From Candidatus Scalindua japonica (GTDB lineage Bacteria > Planctomycetota > Brocadiia > Brocadiales > Scalinduaceae): a stretch of DNA of 64,000 nt. Both the position numbers and the translations under genes were made by a program. Shown here in pieces: positions 43,664 to 52,795 of this stretch. Every line of letters begins with the position of its first letter. The stretch's first letter is position 1. Where the stretch lies: NCBI RefSeq assembly GCF_002443295.1, contig NZ_BAOS01000022.1, positions 155,110-219,109 on the forward strand, read 5' to 3'. The notes beneath the pieces were generated by a model that worked only from the letters and a program-made list of their open reading frames with translations, had not been told where the DNA came from and did not search any database.

Positions 43664-44902
43664 TCATGGATACAATCCTCTGATTTTCTGTGCCTCTGCA
43701 ATGCGGTTGATACCAAGCGTCCAAGCTGCCATCCTCATATCAATTTTTCTTTTTTGTGACATTGACAAAACAGTATTAAATATTTCTGCCATTATCTCTT
43801 TCAATCGATGCTGTATTTCATTCTCCTTCCAGAAATAAAATTGAAGGTCCTGTACCCACTCAAAATATGAAATAACCACGCCTCCAGCATTTGCCAATAT
43901 ATCGGGTATTACTCTAACATTCCGTTCGGACAAAATCATGTCTGCTTCGGGTGTTGTAGGTCCGTTTGCACCTTCAACTATTACTCCTGCTTTAACATTG
44001 CCCGCGTTATATCTGGTAATTTGTCCCTCTACCGACGCGGGTATCAAGGCATCACAATCTATAGTGAGGAGGTCTTGGTTTGTAATTATTTCGACGTCCG
44101 GATAATGGGAGATTGCCTTGTTTTCATTAACGTGTTGAATCAGGTTTTCAATATCAATCCCATTTCTATTATAAATTCCTCCATTGCTATCACTGACCGC
44201 GATAACTTTACTTCCTTGTTCGAAAAGCAGCCTGGCTGCTGTCGATCCAACATTTCCGAAACCTTGTATAGCAACTCGAAGTCCTTTAAGCTCTTTTCCC
44301 ATGATCTTTGCTGACTCTTCTACCATGTAATAAACACCTCTTCCCGTTCCTTCCTCTCTTCCCAAAGACCCCCCTAAAACCAACGGTTTTCCCGTTACAA
44401 CTCCTAAAGTAGTATGGCCTTTCAACATGCTATACGTGTCCATCATCCATGCCATCGTCTGCATATTAGTATTCATATCTGGGGCGGGAATATCTTCTTC
44501 CGGGCCAATAGCCCAGATAATTTCAGAGGTAAATCTTCTGGTAAGTCGCTCTTTTTCTTTCAGGGACATCGCAGCTGGGGTACAACAAACTCCCCCTTTT
44601 GCTCCACCGTATGGAAGCTTCATCAATGCGCATTTCCAACTCATCAACATGGCAAGCGCTGTTACTTCTTCAAGATTCACGTTAGGGTGATATCGAATCC
44701 CTCCCTTTGACGGTCCCAATGTAATATCATGCTGTACTCTATATCCTTTATATACATTGATCATACCATTATCCATTTCAATAGGAATGGATACAATAAG
44801 TGAACGTTTGGGATGTCGTAGCCTTTCTCGAACACCGTCAGGAAGTTCGAGCTTATCAACTACAAGGTCATATTGTTTTAAAACAGATTTTAGAAAAGGC
44901 AT
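43664..44902 (-). CDS. gdhA: Glutamate dehydrogenase (Glu/Leu/Phe/Val family)
   Basis: 412 residues. Substrate-binding lysines in GPSKGGIRYHPNV and MKLPYGGAKGGVCC; catalytic Asp in EDIPAPDMNT. The NAD(P) Rossmann motif is RVAIQGFGNVGSTAARLL near residue 216. Length and GPSKGG suggest the hexameric group II type. It interconverts 2-oxoglutarate plus ammonium and glutamate, a link between ammonium and carbon metabolism. Monocistronic by spacing. Confidence 0.94.
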   Translation of the reverse strand: MPFLKSVLKQYDLVVDKLELPDGVRERLRHPKRSLIVSIPIEMDNGMINVYKGYRVQHDITLGPSKGGIRYHPNVNLEEVTALAMLMSWKCALMKLPYGGAKGGVCCTPAAMSLKEKERLTRRFTSEIIWAIGPEEDIPAPDMNTNMQTMAWMMDTYSMLKGHTTLGVVTGKPLVLGGSLGREEGTGRGVYYMVEESAKIMGKELKGLRVAIQGFGNVGSTAARLLFEQGSKVIAVSDSNGGIYNRNGIDIENLIQHVNENKAISHYPDVEIITNQDLLTIDCDALIPASVEGQITRYNAGNVKAGVIVEGANGPTTPEADMILSERNVRVIPDILANAGGVVISYFEWVQDLQFYFWKENEIQHRLKEIMAEIFNTVLSMSQKRKIDMRMAAWTLGINRIAEAQKIRGLYP

Positions 44903-45031
44903 TTATATTATTATCTTTTGAGGTTCTTATGTTTGTCTGTTTAGAATCACACTGCTCGTGCTACGATCATGAAGAATGACAAAACATGGTACATTTGTTT
45001 TATTGACGGGGAGTCGGTATTGTATAAAACT

Positions 45032-45520
45032 TTACTCTTCGTCTACATGGTACCACTCAGGGTTTTCAACCCAGGTTTCAGGTTGTGATACAAGATTAAC
45101 TAAATTTTCAAGGAGAATACAATGACTTTTTTCTTCCTTTGCTAACATTAATAATATTTTTTTCTTATGAGGATCAGTCTCCTCATCTGCCCTTTCCTTA
45201 TAAAATTTTTCGCTATTATTTTCAACCTCTAGCGCGTTTTTATAAAATTCTACTTGTGAAACATCAACATTAAGCTCTTTTTTCTCTTCTTTCATTCTCT
45301 CGAATATATTTTTTACTTCGGTTAGTACTTCAGTATCTGTCGAATACTCTGTTTTGTCGTTTCTCTGCATGCTTAAGATTACATTATAGTGCTTTGCCTC
45401 AGATTCAGCCATCATGTTTAGAATATTCTTTATACCCTTATTATTTGTTTTATTCGCTAGATCAAGGTAAAAATGCCTTCCATCTAATTCCATTTTCATC
45501 GCATATTTATATATATCCAT
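45032..45520 (-). CDS. Ferritin-like (rubrerythrin-type) diiron protein
   Basis: 162 residues: two repeats of a ferritin-like helix pair with E-x-x-x-x-x-F-Y and E-x-x-H ligands (AMKMELDGRHFYLDLANKTN, MAESEAKHYNVI; NALEVENNSEKFYKERADEE, LAKEEKSHCILLENLV). It lacks the C-terminal rubredoxin CxxC domain of true rubrerythrin. Such proteins handle peroxide or iron. AAGGAGCG precedes the ATG. A rhodanese-linked relative is at 17878. Confidence 0.88.
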   Translation of the reverse strand: MDIYKYAMKMELDGRHFYLDLANKTNNKGIKNILNMMAESEAKHYNVILSMQRNDKTEYSTDTEVLTEVKNIFERMKEEKKELNVDVSQVEFYKNALEVENNSEKFYKERADEETDPHKKKILLMLAKEEKSHCILLENLVNLVSQPETWVENPEWYHVDEE

Positions 45521-46130
45521 TTTTTACGCTCCTTTTCTATTTTCATTGTATTTATATGACACGAGCAGTTGATTGTACATGAACCTGTGTATAATTTATT
45601 TATAGAATATTTATTTTATATTAATTGCTATCGCAATGTCCATACCAATTATTTTTTTTGTTGTATACAAAAAACTTATTCAGTATATAAGCCTTAGCCA
45701 GGCAATGCATTATGGATTTAGGTAAAAAAGAGAAAGTAGTTATTAAAAATATCTTTTTTTTATTTATACGAAAAATTTGCGAAATTTCCTGTTGACAAAG
45801 GGATTTGTGTCGCAATTTATTCGCATATTGCCAGAGATTACAAAATGATTTGTTTGTTCTCTGAATAATACCTTATGATTATAAACTGCTATTAATAATA
45901 TGTTTATATGACTAGTAAGATGCATTTTTATTTATATTTTATATGATAGGCATAAATATTGCGATTATAATTTTTACTGAGAGATATATCATATTCAATT
46001 CTTAATAGAAAAATATTACCCGGAAAGTGATCACTAATATTGGTTGGGTTTTAACACATAACCGTTTGTGATACTCTAACGCATAATTAGGCAAGGCAAT
46101 AAGATTCGTAACCTTTTAATCGAGTTTGGC
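45521..46130. other. Long AT-rich intergenic region
   Basis: Divergent promoter region between the ferritin-like gene and the histidine kinase gene. About 600 bases, no gene or strong hairpin seen. Confidence 0.45.
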
Positions 46131-47219
46131 ATGATAAGTATTATTGAAAATAAGGAGAGTTTGCAGGAGATTGCATTACGGTTTCTTAATGACGGTGTGT
46201 TTGTTTTTGATAAGGATAGACGAATAATTCTTTTTAATCCTGCCTGTGAACAAATTGTTGGTTTTTCCTCAGAAGAGATAAGAAAGAACAAATCTAACTG
46301 CTTTGACATATTTCATTGTCACTCTTCCAATGGGGAATGTCTGGCGATATGCCCAGGCCTTGACCTCTTTGAAGAAAAGCGCACTAAAATAGCACGTGAA
46401 TATCTTATTAAGACTAAAGAAGGGAAGGAAAAACGGGTAATTACCAACTACTCTATAATCAAAGATGAAGACAACAGGGTCGAATATGTCGTTGGTGTCA
46501 TGCGTGATATAACAGAGGAGAAGATATTTAACGAGGAGCTGGTCAGGTCTAAGACACTTTCAACGCTTGGACAATACAGCAACGAACTGGCACATGAGAT
46601 TAAGAACCCTTTAAACGCCATTAATATCCAGATGTCGTTATTAGAAAGGGAGATTTGTAAGCATGACTGGGATTCCGGGAAAGAACTTTCGGAAGTGGTG
46701 AAAATTGTCAAGGAAGAGATAAGCAGGTTGAATAAATTGGCAAGGGATTGCTTAAGTTTTTCAAAGTCCGGTGATTTACAACGTACAGAGGAGGATATTG
46801 GTCGGATATTTGAGGAGTTGCTATCTCTCATAACTCCTCATGCGGACTTAAGCGGGGTTAACATTTACTTTACTATGCTGAGAGGTTGCCCGCAAACATT
46901 AGTAGACAGGGACAAAATCAAGCAGGCATTATTAAATATAATATTAAATGCGGTTGAAGCGATGACTGGCGGGGGTGATATATTTATAAATGTTGCAAAA
47001 GGGGCTGGTTGTTTAAATATATCTATAAAAGATTCCGGGCCGGGTATTCCGGATGAACAGCATGGTAAAATATTTGATCTTTTCTATTCTACAAAAAGTG
47101 GCGGCACTGGAGTTGGGTTGGCTATTACAAAAAATATTATTCATGCTCATGGTGGTAATATAAGATTTGAAAAACTGGATAAAGGTGTTGCGTTTATAAT
47201 TGAGTTGCCTTTGGCATAA
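46131..47219 (+). CDS. PAS-domain sensor histidine kinase (NtrB-like)
   Basis: 362 residues, no transmembrane segment, hence probably cytoplasmic. PAS domain at about 15-125 with several cysteines (NCFDIFHCHSSNGECLAICP) that could bind metal or sense redox state. Dimerisation box YSNELAHEIKNPLNAINIQ with His155. ATPase motifs NIILNAVEAM (N box), IKDSGPGIPDEQ (G1) and GGTGVGLAITKNI (G2). It pairs with the sigma-54 response regulator that starts 119 bases downstream. Confidence 0.93.
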   Translation: MISIIENKESLQEIALRFLNDGVFVFDKDRRIILFNPACEQIVGFSSEEIRKNKSNCFDIFHCHSSNGECLAICPGLDLFEEKRTKIAREYLIKTKEGKEKRVITNYSIIKDEDNRVEYVVGVMRDITEEKIFNEELVRSKTLSTLGQYSNELAHEIKNPLNAINIQMSLLEREICKHDWDSGKELSEVVKIVKEEISRLNKLARDCLSFSKSGDLQRTEEDIGRIFEELLSLITPHADLSGVNIYFTMLRGCPQTLVDRDKIKQALLNIILNAVEAMTGGGDIFINVAKGAGCLNISIKDSGPGIPDEQHGKIFDLFYSTKSGGTGVGLAITKNIIHAHGGNIRFEKLDKGVAFIIELPLA

Positions 47220-47338
47220 TGAAAGTACTAATTTCAAAATTTGTATTAAATTATATACAGAAACATAGGGTAAAGGGTTTCAATCGAAAAGAATACATGT
47301 TATGTTCTGATGTTATTTGGAATTGCAGATAATATAAA

Positions 47339-48703
47339 ATGAAAAAACCAGGAATACTATTAGTAGATGACGATAAAAATACAGCCGACGGCCTGAGGAA
47401 AATCCTGATACAGGATGGTTATGATACCATCTGTGTATATACGGGCAATGAGGCACTGAATTTAATCGAAACTAATCATTTTGATATAGTAATTACGGAC
47501 ATGAAACTGCCGGATATCAGTGGATTTACGATTATAGAGAAGGTTAAGAAGAAAGATGCCGACATACCGATAATAATGATAACGGCGTTCAGTTCTCTAC
47601 AAACCGCGATTGATGCGATGAAGAAGGGTGCTGATGACTACTTGACCAAACCGGTAAACATTGATGAACTGGAATTGATCCTTAAGAAGATATGGGAAAA
47701 GCAGCTTTTAATAATACAGAACCGTGAGCTGAGGCAGCAGTTGGATGATAAGTATGGATTTTCCGGGCTAATAGGCAATACTCCGGAGATGCAGCATGTA
47801 TTTAAGACAATTACGGAGGTTGCACCGGCAGCGGCTACGGTGTTAATATATGGGGAGACCGGAACTGGCAAGGAACTGGTGGCCCATGCTATACATTATA
47901 ATAGTGAGAGGCGTGACAAGCCGTTTGTGGCGCTTCATTGCGCGTCGTTATCTGAGGGGGTATTGGAGAGCGAATTATTTGGTCATGAGAAAGGTGCATT
48001 TACCGGTGCGGTGAGTGAGAGGCGCGGCCGTTTTGAGTTGGCGGATGGTGGTAGTCTTTTTCTTGATGAAATAGGAGAGTTGAATTCACATGTACAGATA
48101 AAACTATTAAGGGTGCTTGAGACAGGATGTTTCGAGAGAGTCGGTGGGGAGACAACACTTGAGTCGGATGTGAGGATAATAGCGGCGACGAATAAGGATT
48201 TGGAGGAAGAGATCAAAGAGGGAAGGTTTCGAGAGGATCTGTACTACCGTTTAAATGTAATCAATCTTGTGCTTCCGACATTAAGAGAAAGAAGAGAGGA
48301 TATCGGGTTGTTGACAGATAATTTTCTGGTAAAATACGCAGCAAAGAACAAGAAGGACATTAAGGGATTTAGTCCTCAGTGCGCCAGGATTTTACATAAT
48401 TATGACTGGCCCGGTAATGTAAGAGAGCTTGAAAATGCGGTTGAGAGAGCGGTGGTAATGGCAAGGAATGAATTTATCGAGCCGGACAATCTTCCGTCAA
48501 ATATAAGTCAGAGTATAAAAAAGGCGAGAAAAGACACATTTCGTATCCCTGCGGGCACAACGATGAAGGAGGTAGAGAAGAAGGTAATTCTGGACACGCT
48601 TCAGACGACGAATGGAAGTAAGTCTAAAGCGGCAAAAATACTTGGTATCTCTACAAGAAAGATAGAATATAAAATCAAAGAATGGTCAAATAACAATGAG
48701 TAG
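47339..48703 (+). CDS. Sigma-54-dependent response regulator (NtrC family)
   Basis: 454 residues. Receiver domain with phosphoacceptor Asp54 (DIVITDMKLPD) and Lys in DDYLTKPVN. AAA+ domain with Walker A GETGTGKE at 172-179, sigma-54-contacting GAFTGA at 219-224, DGGSLFLDEIGEL as Walker B, and an arginine-finger region. C-terminal Fis-type helix-turn-helix (SKSKAAKILGISTRKIEYKI). It activates promoters read by the RpoN encoded at 10815. Target genes are unknown. Confidence 0.96.
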   Translation: MKKPGILLVDDDKNTADGLRKILIQDGYDTICVYTGNEALNLIETNHFDIVITDMKLPDISGFTIIEKVKKKDADIPIIMITAFSSLQTAIDAMKKGADDYLTKPVNIDELELILKKIWEKQLLIIQNRELRQQLDDKYGFSGLIGNTPEMQHVFKTITEVAPAAATVLIYGETGTGKELVAHAIHYNSERRDKPFVALHCASLSEGVLESELFGHEKGAFTGAVSERRGRFELADGGSLFLDEIGELNSHVQIKLLRVLETGCFERVGGETTLESDVRIIAATNKDLEEEIKEGRFREDLYYRLNVINLVLPTLRERREDIGLLTDNFLVKYAAKNKKDIKGFSPQCARILHNYDWPGNVRELENAVERAVVMARNEFIEPDNLPSNISQSIKKARKDTFRIPAGTTMKEVEKKVILDTLQTTNGSKSKAAKILGISTRKIEYKIKEWSNNNE

Positions 48704-48759
48704 GGGCAATTCGTGTATTGCCCATATATGCTTAACTACGTTATATTGTAAAACCAAAA

Positions 48760-49314
48760 TCAGCTTATTGACAAATCAAAGCCAATATTAATTTCATTTT
48801 TTATCTTCAAAGTGCCCATCATCGCTTTGAATGGTTTTATCCCATAGTCCTTCTGCTGTAATGTAATCATTCCCTTTAAATTTCCTCCACTGGTGTCTAT
48901 ATCAAAATCAATGGATTTGGTAACACCGTGTAAACTTAAATCTCCATTTATTCTATATCCACCTTCTTTTCCCTGAATAGATTTAGAGCTGAAATTGACA
49001 GTAGGGTATTTATCAGGATGCAATACTTTGGCGCCAATATCTTTCTCAATATCCGCTATATCTTTTTCTTTTAACGCGTCTGTCTTCTCCCCATCTTTCA
49101 GTGCACAAATTGCTTTTAGTGAGTTTCCCTGAGCCTGCATTTCCATGCTTCCTGATTCAAAACCCGCTTCCGGTACATCTAAATTAACTTTAAAATCAGT
49201 AACATCGATCAGCAAGTCATGTGCTAATTTACTCAGTAAACCTTCCTTAAAAGTATAAACATACAAATTTCCGGAATTTGTATCAAAGCCATAAGAACCA
49301 GCTTTTAAAGACAT
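48760..49314 (-). CDS. YceI-family lipid-binding protein
   Basis: 184 residues. YceI features: an N-terminal strand (FDTNSGNLYVYTFKEGLLSK), LHPDKYPTVNFSSKSIQGKE, GGYRINGDLSLHGVTKSIDF and a final amphipathic strand. YceI lipocalin-like barrels bind isoprenoid chains. Unlike many relatives it has no signal peptide, so it may be cytoplasmic. AAGGAGC lies before the ATG. Confidence 0.85.
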   Translation of the reverse strand: MSLKAGSYGFDTNSGNLYVYTFKEGLLSKLAHDLLIDVTDFKVNLDVPEAGFESGSMEMQAQGNSLKAICALKDGEKTDALKEKDIADIEKDIGAKVLHPDKYPTVNFSSKSIQGKEGGYRINGDLSLHGVTKSIDFDIDTSGGNLKGMITLQQKDYGIKPFKAMMGTLKIKNEINIGFDLSIS

Positions 49315-49981
49315 CGTTCTGCTCCTTATAAAAAGTTTAGAAAATTGCTTTTGTTTAATTTAGAGACGTTAAAATGTTTTTTTCTTCTAATATGACTACC
49401 TTATTTTGCGTCATATGTCTACTTTTTTTACCTTTAGTTTTCAACAATTTCTTTGTCTTGATTTCCATTATGCTTCTCTTCTGAAAGGTTTCTACTGGAT
49501 CGAGCTATAAGGAGAAATCCTTGTGTCTACGAACAACTCTTGATTATGCGGGTTTTTAAGATTCCTTAGATAGTCCGGAAATAAAAATACTTTTCATTGA
49601 AAAAAGGCTAATATGAACCATTGTTAATAATTGTTTTTTTGCACCTCTAATGCCATCAGCTATTTTTGTAATAAACAAAAAAGAATAGAATATGTACGTG
49701 CAACTTCTTTTTATATAGGCATATAGAAATAAAGCGAGAAGATTAGATATTTTATTTAGAGAAGTGTTAGGACATACGGTGATATGGCTGAAATAAGACG
49801 CCATCTTTCCAGGATAAGCATTTCAGGTTTTATAATAATTTTTAATAATTTTTTTTATATTGTGCGGTATAAATTTAAATGTGAGGGATTCTTTTACTAA
49901 TTACAAACTCAGCTTTTATATTTACATAAGTTTTTTAAAGTTGTGTTATTAAGTGGATTTAGCGTTGGCAATTATGACTCA

Positions 49982-50048
49982 TTTTGCATATGCAAAAGTA
50001 CTTGTCGAGATATATAAAACTTCAGCTGATAATAATTAGCAAGTACTT
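49982..50048. promoter_or_regulatory. Palindrome and repeated AAGTACTT sites
   Basis: TTTTGCATATGCAAAA (49982-49997) is a perfect 16-bp palindrome. AAGTACTT, itself palindromic, occurs at 49996-50003 and again at 50041-50048. The cluster lies 150-220 bases before the first FocA/NirC gene and could bind a dimeric regulator. Confidence 0.4.
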
Positions 50049-50091
50049 TATTAAAATCTAGGCATTAAATTTGCTACTCAATTTATTTAAC

Positions 50092-50119
50092 TTGACAGGT
50101 GTTTTTTGTTGTATAAACT
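50092..50119 (+). promoter_or_regulatory. Candidate sigma-70 promoter for the nitrite/formate channel genes
   Basis: TTGACA at 50092-50097 and TAAACT at 50114-50119 with a 16-base spacer, about 85 bases before the ATG at 50203. Both boxes are close to consensus. Confidence 0.45.
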
Positions 50120-50202
50120 ACTACAAGTTTCAATTAAGTACCCAATCAATACCTTGATTTTTTTGTATATAAATTGTTGTTTGCGAAAGGCGGTACATCA
50201 TT

Positions 50203-51117
50203 ATGTCTGAACAGGACAAGAAGGAAGAAAAAGGCATTTCGAGCACGGCTCAGCTAGCCAACACGCCATTCATTGATATCGATGCATATGCTCCCAAAAT
50301 GATGGCAAACAGAGTAGGACAGGTGGGAATATCAAAAGCAAATATGAGTTTCCTGACAACTCTTGCCCTCAGTATTCTTGCCGGTGTTTTTATTGCTTTA
50401 GGCGCACAGTTGATGATGATGGTAACACATACAGCAACCTCCAGTTTCGGTTTAAATGCGTTAGTTGGCGGTGTCACCTTTACCATGGCTTTAGTCCTGA
50501 TCGTAATAACGGGTGCAGAGCTTTTCACGGGAAATTGTATTATTGCCATGTCATTTTTTGCTGGAAAAATTAGATGTGGTGATCTTACCAGGAATCTGGT
50601 TATCGCTTTTATCGGAAATTTTATAGGCGCATTGAGTATCGTGTTCTGGATATACATTTCCGCACAGTGGACAGCCAATAACCACCTGCTTGGAGCCAAA
50701 ATTGTCATTGCTGCAAATGATAAGGTTCATCTTACATTTGGTGTTGCTTTTGCGAGAGGGGTTCTCTGTAATGTTCTGGTATGTCTGGGTATCTGGTTGT
50801 GTTATAGCGCCAGAAATAACCTGGATAAGGTGTTATCATTACTATGGCCAATATCATGTCTGATAGCGTGTGGTTTCGAGCACTGCGTAGTGAATATGTG
50901 GCTCATCCCGATGGGTATTATCTTGAAAGGCAACCGTTTCGTAATGGAGGCTGTTGAACGGGTAAATGGAGGACCTTTAGATATTACGAATCTTACCATC
51001 GGCAAAGGGTTCATAGTTGATAATTTGATTCCCGTTGTCCTTGGAAACTTATTTGGCGGTATTATATTAGTTGCAGGTGTATATTGGTTTGTATTTTTAC
51101 GAACAGCAAAGAAATAA
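50203..51117 (+). CDS. FocA/NirC-type formate/nitrite channel
   Basis: 304 residues with six membrane segments after a soluble N-terminus (residues 1-45). The amphipathic IDAYAPKMMANRVGQVGISK motif, GAELFTGNCI, GNFIGAL, GVLCNVLVCLGIWL and the cytoplasmic FEHCVVNMWLIPMGI motif are classic for formate-nitrite transporters. Pentameric channels of this family move small monovalent anions: formate, nitrite or hydrosulfide. Two adjacent genes and the suspected anammox host suggest nitrite. It is 15 bases from the second copy. Confidence 0.93.
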   Translation: MSEQDKKEEKGISSTAQLANTPFIDIDAYAPKMMANRVGQVGISKANMSFLTTLALSILAGVFIALGAQLMMMVTHTATSSFGLNALVGGVTFTMALVLIVITGAELFTGNCIIAMSFFAGKIRCGDLTRNLVIAFIGNFIGALSIVFWIYISAQWTANNHLLGAKIVIAANDKVHLTFGVAFARGVLCNVLVCLGIWLCYSARNNLDKVLSLLWPISCLIACGFEHCVVNMWLIPMGIILKGNRFVMEAVERVNGGPLDITNLTIGKGFIVDNLIPVVLGNLFGGIILVAGVYWFVFLRTAKK

Positions 51118-51131
51118 GAAAGTAGGTCAAA

Positions 51132-52364
51132 ATGGCGGAAATAAAGACTGGAAAAGCTGCTAAGGCATCAAAACCTGTTAAAACGACGGAAACTGTCAAG
51201 ACAACAAAGGCTGCAAAACCTGTTAAAACGACGAAAACTATCAGGACAACAAAAGTAGCTAAACCTGTTAAAACGAGGAAAACCGTCAGGACAACAGAGG
51301 TAGCTAAACCTGTCAAAAGGAGGAAAACCGTCAGGACAACAGAAATAGCTAAACCTGTCAAAAGGAGGAAAACCGTCAGGACAACAGAGGTAGCTAAACC
51401 TGTTAAAAGGAGGAAAACTGTCAGTGCAACAGAGGTGGCAAAACCTGTTAAAGCCCCAGAAAGCCGCAAGGTTGTTTATGATATAGACGCCTATTCACCC
51501 CCACAAATTGCAGCACGGCTTGACGCAGTAGCTGGTGTAAAGGCAAAAGATTCTGCCATGAACACATTTTTACTGGGTATTAATGCCGGTGCTTTTATAG
51601 CGCTGGGTGCTCAATTTGCTACCCTAGTCATATGTGATTCCGCACTACACTCCGGGCTTACGGCAGTAGTCGGGGCTATTGTATTCTGTCTTGGCCTGAT
51701 AATGGTTGTAGTAGGCGGTGCGGAGCTCTTTACGGGTAACTGTATGATTTTTATTGGGTATTTGGAAAAAAGGATTACAACCAAGAGGATCTTTGATCAC
51801 TGGACTATATCATTGATTGGGAATTTCATAGGAAGTCTATTAGTTGTTTTCATTGTGTATAAAGCGCAACAATTTTCTTTCTATGATTATATGGTTGGTG
51901 CAAAGGCACTTCTTATTGCCAACAAGAAGGTTAATTTAACTTTTACCACTGCCTTTTCAAAGGCAGTGCTCTGCAATGCGATGGTATGTATGGCAGTATG
52001 GGTATGTTTCAGTGCAAGAAATGTGGCTGACAAGATAATGACACTTATATTTCCAATTGGCGGTTTCGTTGCCAGTGGATTTGAGCATTTAGTCGCAAAC
52101 ATGTATTTTATTCCGATGGGCATTATTTTAAAGAGCAAACCGGAAGTTGTTGCTGCTGCGGAAAAGATGGCGGGAAAAACATTAGACCTATCCAATCTTA
52201 CCTGGAAAGGGTTCTTTGTTATCAATCAATTTCCTGTATTTATAGGAAATGTTTTGGGGGGAGTTGTTCTGGCAGGCGTAGCATTCTGGTTTATATACCT
52301 GCGACCAAGACTGAACTTTGCATTCACGATAAAAGAGGACTTCAAAAAGGACTTAGTCAGCTAA
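51132..52364 (+). CDS. FocA/NirC-type channel with basic repeat N-terminus
   Basis: 410 residues. Residues 8-112 are seven tandem 15-residue repeats of the type RTTEVAKPVKRRKTV, rich in Lys, Arg, Thr and Pro. The channel follows: YDIDAYSPPQIAARLDAVAG, GAELFTGNCMIFIG, GNFIGSLLVVF, AVLCNAMVCMAVWVCF and FEHLVANMYFIPMGI. The extension is probably cytoplasmic and could bind nucleic acid, lipid or a partner; relatives normally lack it. The DNA repeat unit is 45 bases. Same operon as the preceding channel. Confidence 0.93.
   Translation: MAEIKTGKAAKASKPVKTTETVKTTKAAKPVKTTKTIRTTKVAKPVKTRKTVRTTEVAKPVKRRKTVRTTEIAKPVKRRKTVRTTEVAKPVKRRKTVSATEVAKPVKAPESRKVVYDIDAYSPPQIAARLDAVAGVKAKDSAMNTFLLGINAGAFIALGAQFATLVICDSALHSGLTAVVGAIVFCLGLIMVVVGGAELFTGNCMIFIGYLEKRITTKRIFDHWTISLIGNFIGSLLVVFIVYKAQQFSFYDYMVGAKALLIANKKVNLTFTTAFSKAVLCNAMVCMAVWVCFSARNVADKIMTLIFPIGGFVASGFEHLVANMYFIPMGIILKSKPEVVAAAEKMAGKTLDLSNLTWKGFFVINQFPVFIGNVLGGVVLAGVAFWFIYLRPRLNFAFTIKEDFKKDLVS
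51153..51467 (+). repeat. Seven 45-bp in-frame tandem repeats
   Basis: Units read KAAKASKPVKTTETV, KTTKAAKPVKTTKTI, RTTKVAKPVKTRKTV, RTTEVAKPVKRRKTV, RTTEIAKPVKRRKTV, RTTEVAKPVKRRKTV and SATEVAKPVKAPESR. Central units are nearly identical in DNA, the outer ones diverged, as expected from unequal exchange. Confidence 0.9.
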
Positions 52365-52461
52365 TAATTTGATCATAAGGGCTCTGCATTGATCAGTAAG
52401 ATCTTCGTGAATGCAAATTCTAAAAAGTTCAACTTGTACATGTCCTGAATAATGCGGATTG

Positions 52462-52491
52462 AAAAAACCCACCTTGATTGGTGGGTTTTTT
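52462..52491 (+). terminator. Rho-independent terminator after the channel operon
   Basis: AAAAAACCCACC (52462-52473), loop TTGATT, GGTGGGTTTTTT (52480-52491): a 12-bp stem running into a T-run. Confidence 0.9.
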
Positions 52492-52795
52492 CATATGTTC
52501 CTCTATTGGACAGATTTATTATTAATAGAATTGTATTTGTCGACAGTTGCATTTTTATTGTATGAGCACGCTAGTTTAAAACTATGCACTTTCTGTGCAA
52601 GACTTTCAGCTGTTTTATAAAAAATCTGTTGACAATAAGCTAACTAAAGAACAGACACAGAAGCTATACCGTTTTTAGTTTTACAGTAGGTTTTCCACCG
52701 GAATAATAGAATTTTTTGTCCGTACTTTGAACTCCTGGACTTTCAGTCCAGAGTGGTTTAGTTAAGATAGTAGCAATTTATTGGAGGTCGTATAT
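52492..52795. other. Leader region of the SulP gene
   Basis: About 300 bases with a small hairpin, CTGGACT/AGTCCAG with loop TTC (about 52735-52751), some 45 bases before the SulP start. Its function is unknown. TTGACA occurs at 52629-52634 but without a good -10. Confidence 0.35.

Larger units (their letters stand above)
49315..50202. other. Long intergenic region upstream of the focA-like pair
   Basis: Nearly 890 bases without a credible gene. It contains the 16-bp palindrome at 49982-49997, two AAGTACTT copies (about 49996 and 50041) and the candidate promoter at 50092-50119, so control elements for the channel genes are likely here. Confidence 0.5.

Noticed and set aside
51062..51469. 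Minus-strand hydrophobic repeat frame (LLTGLATSVVLTVF-like) opposite the basic repeats
   Set aside because: A reverse reading of the 45-bp repeats; no start site, and the plus frame continues into a real channel.
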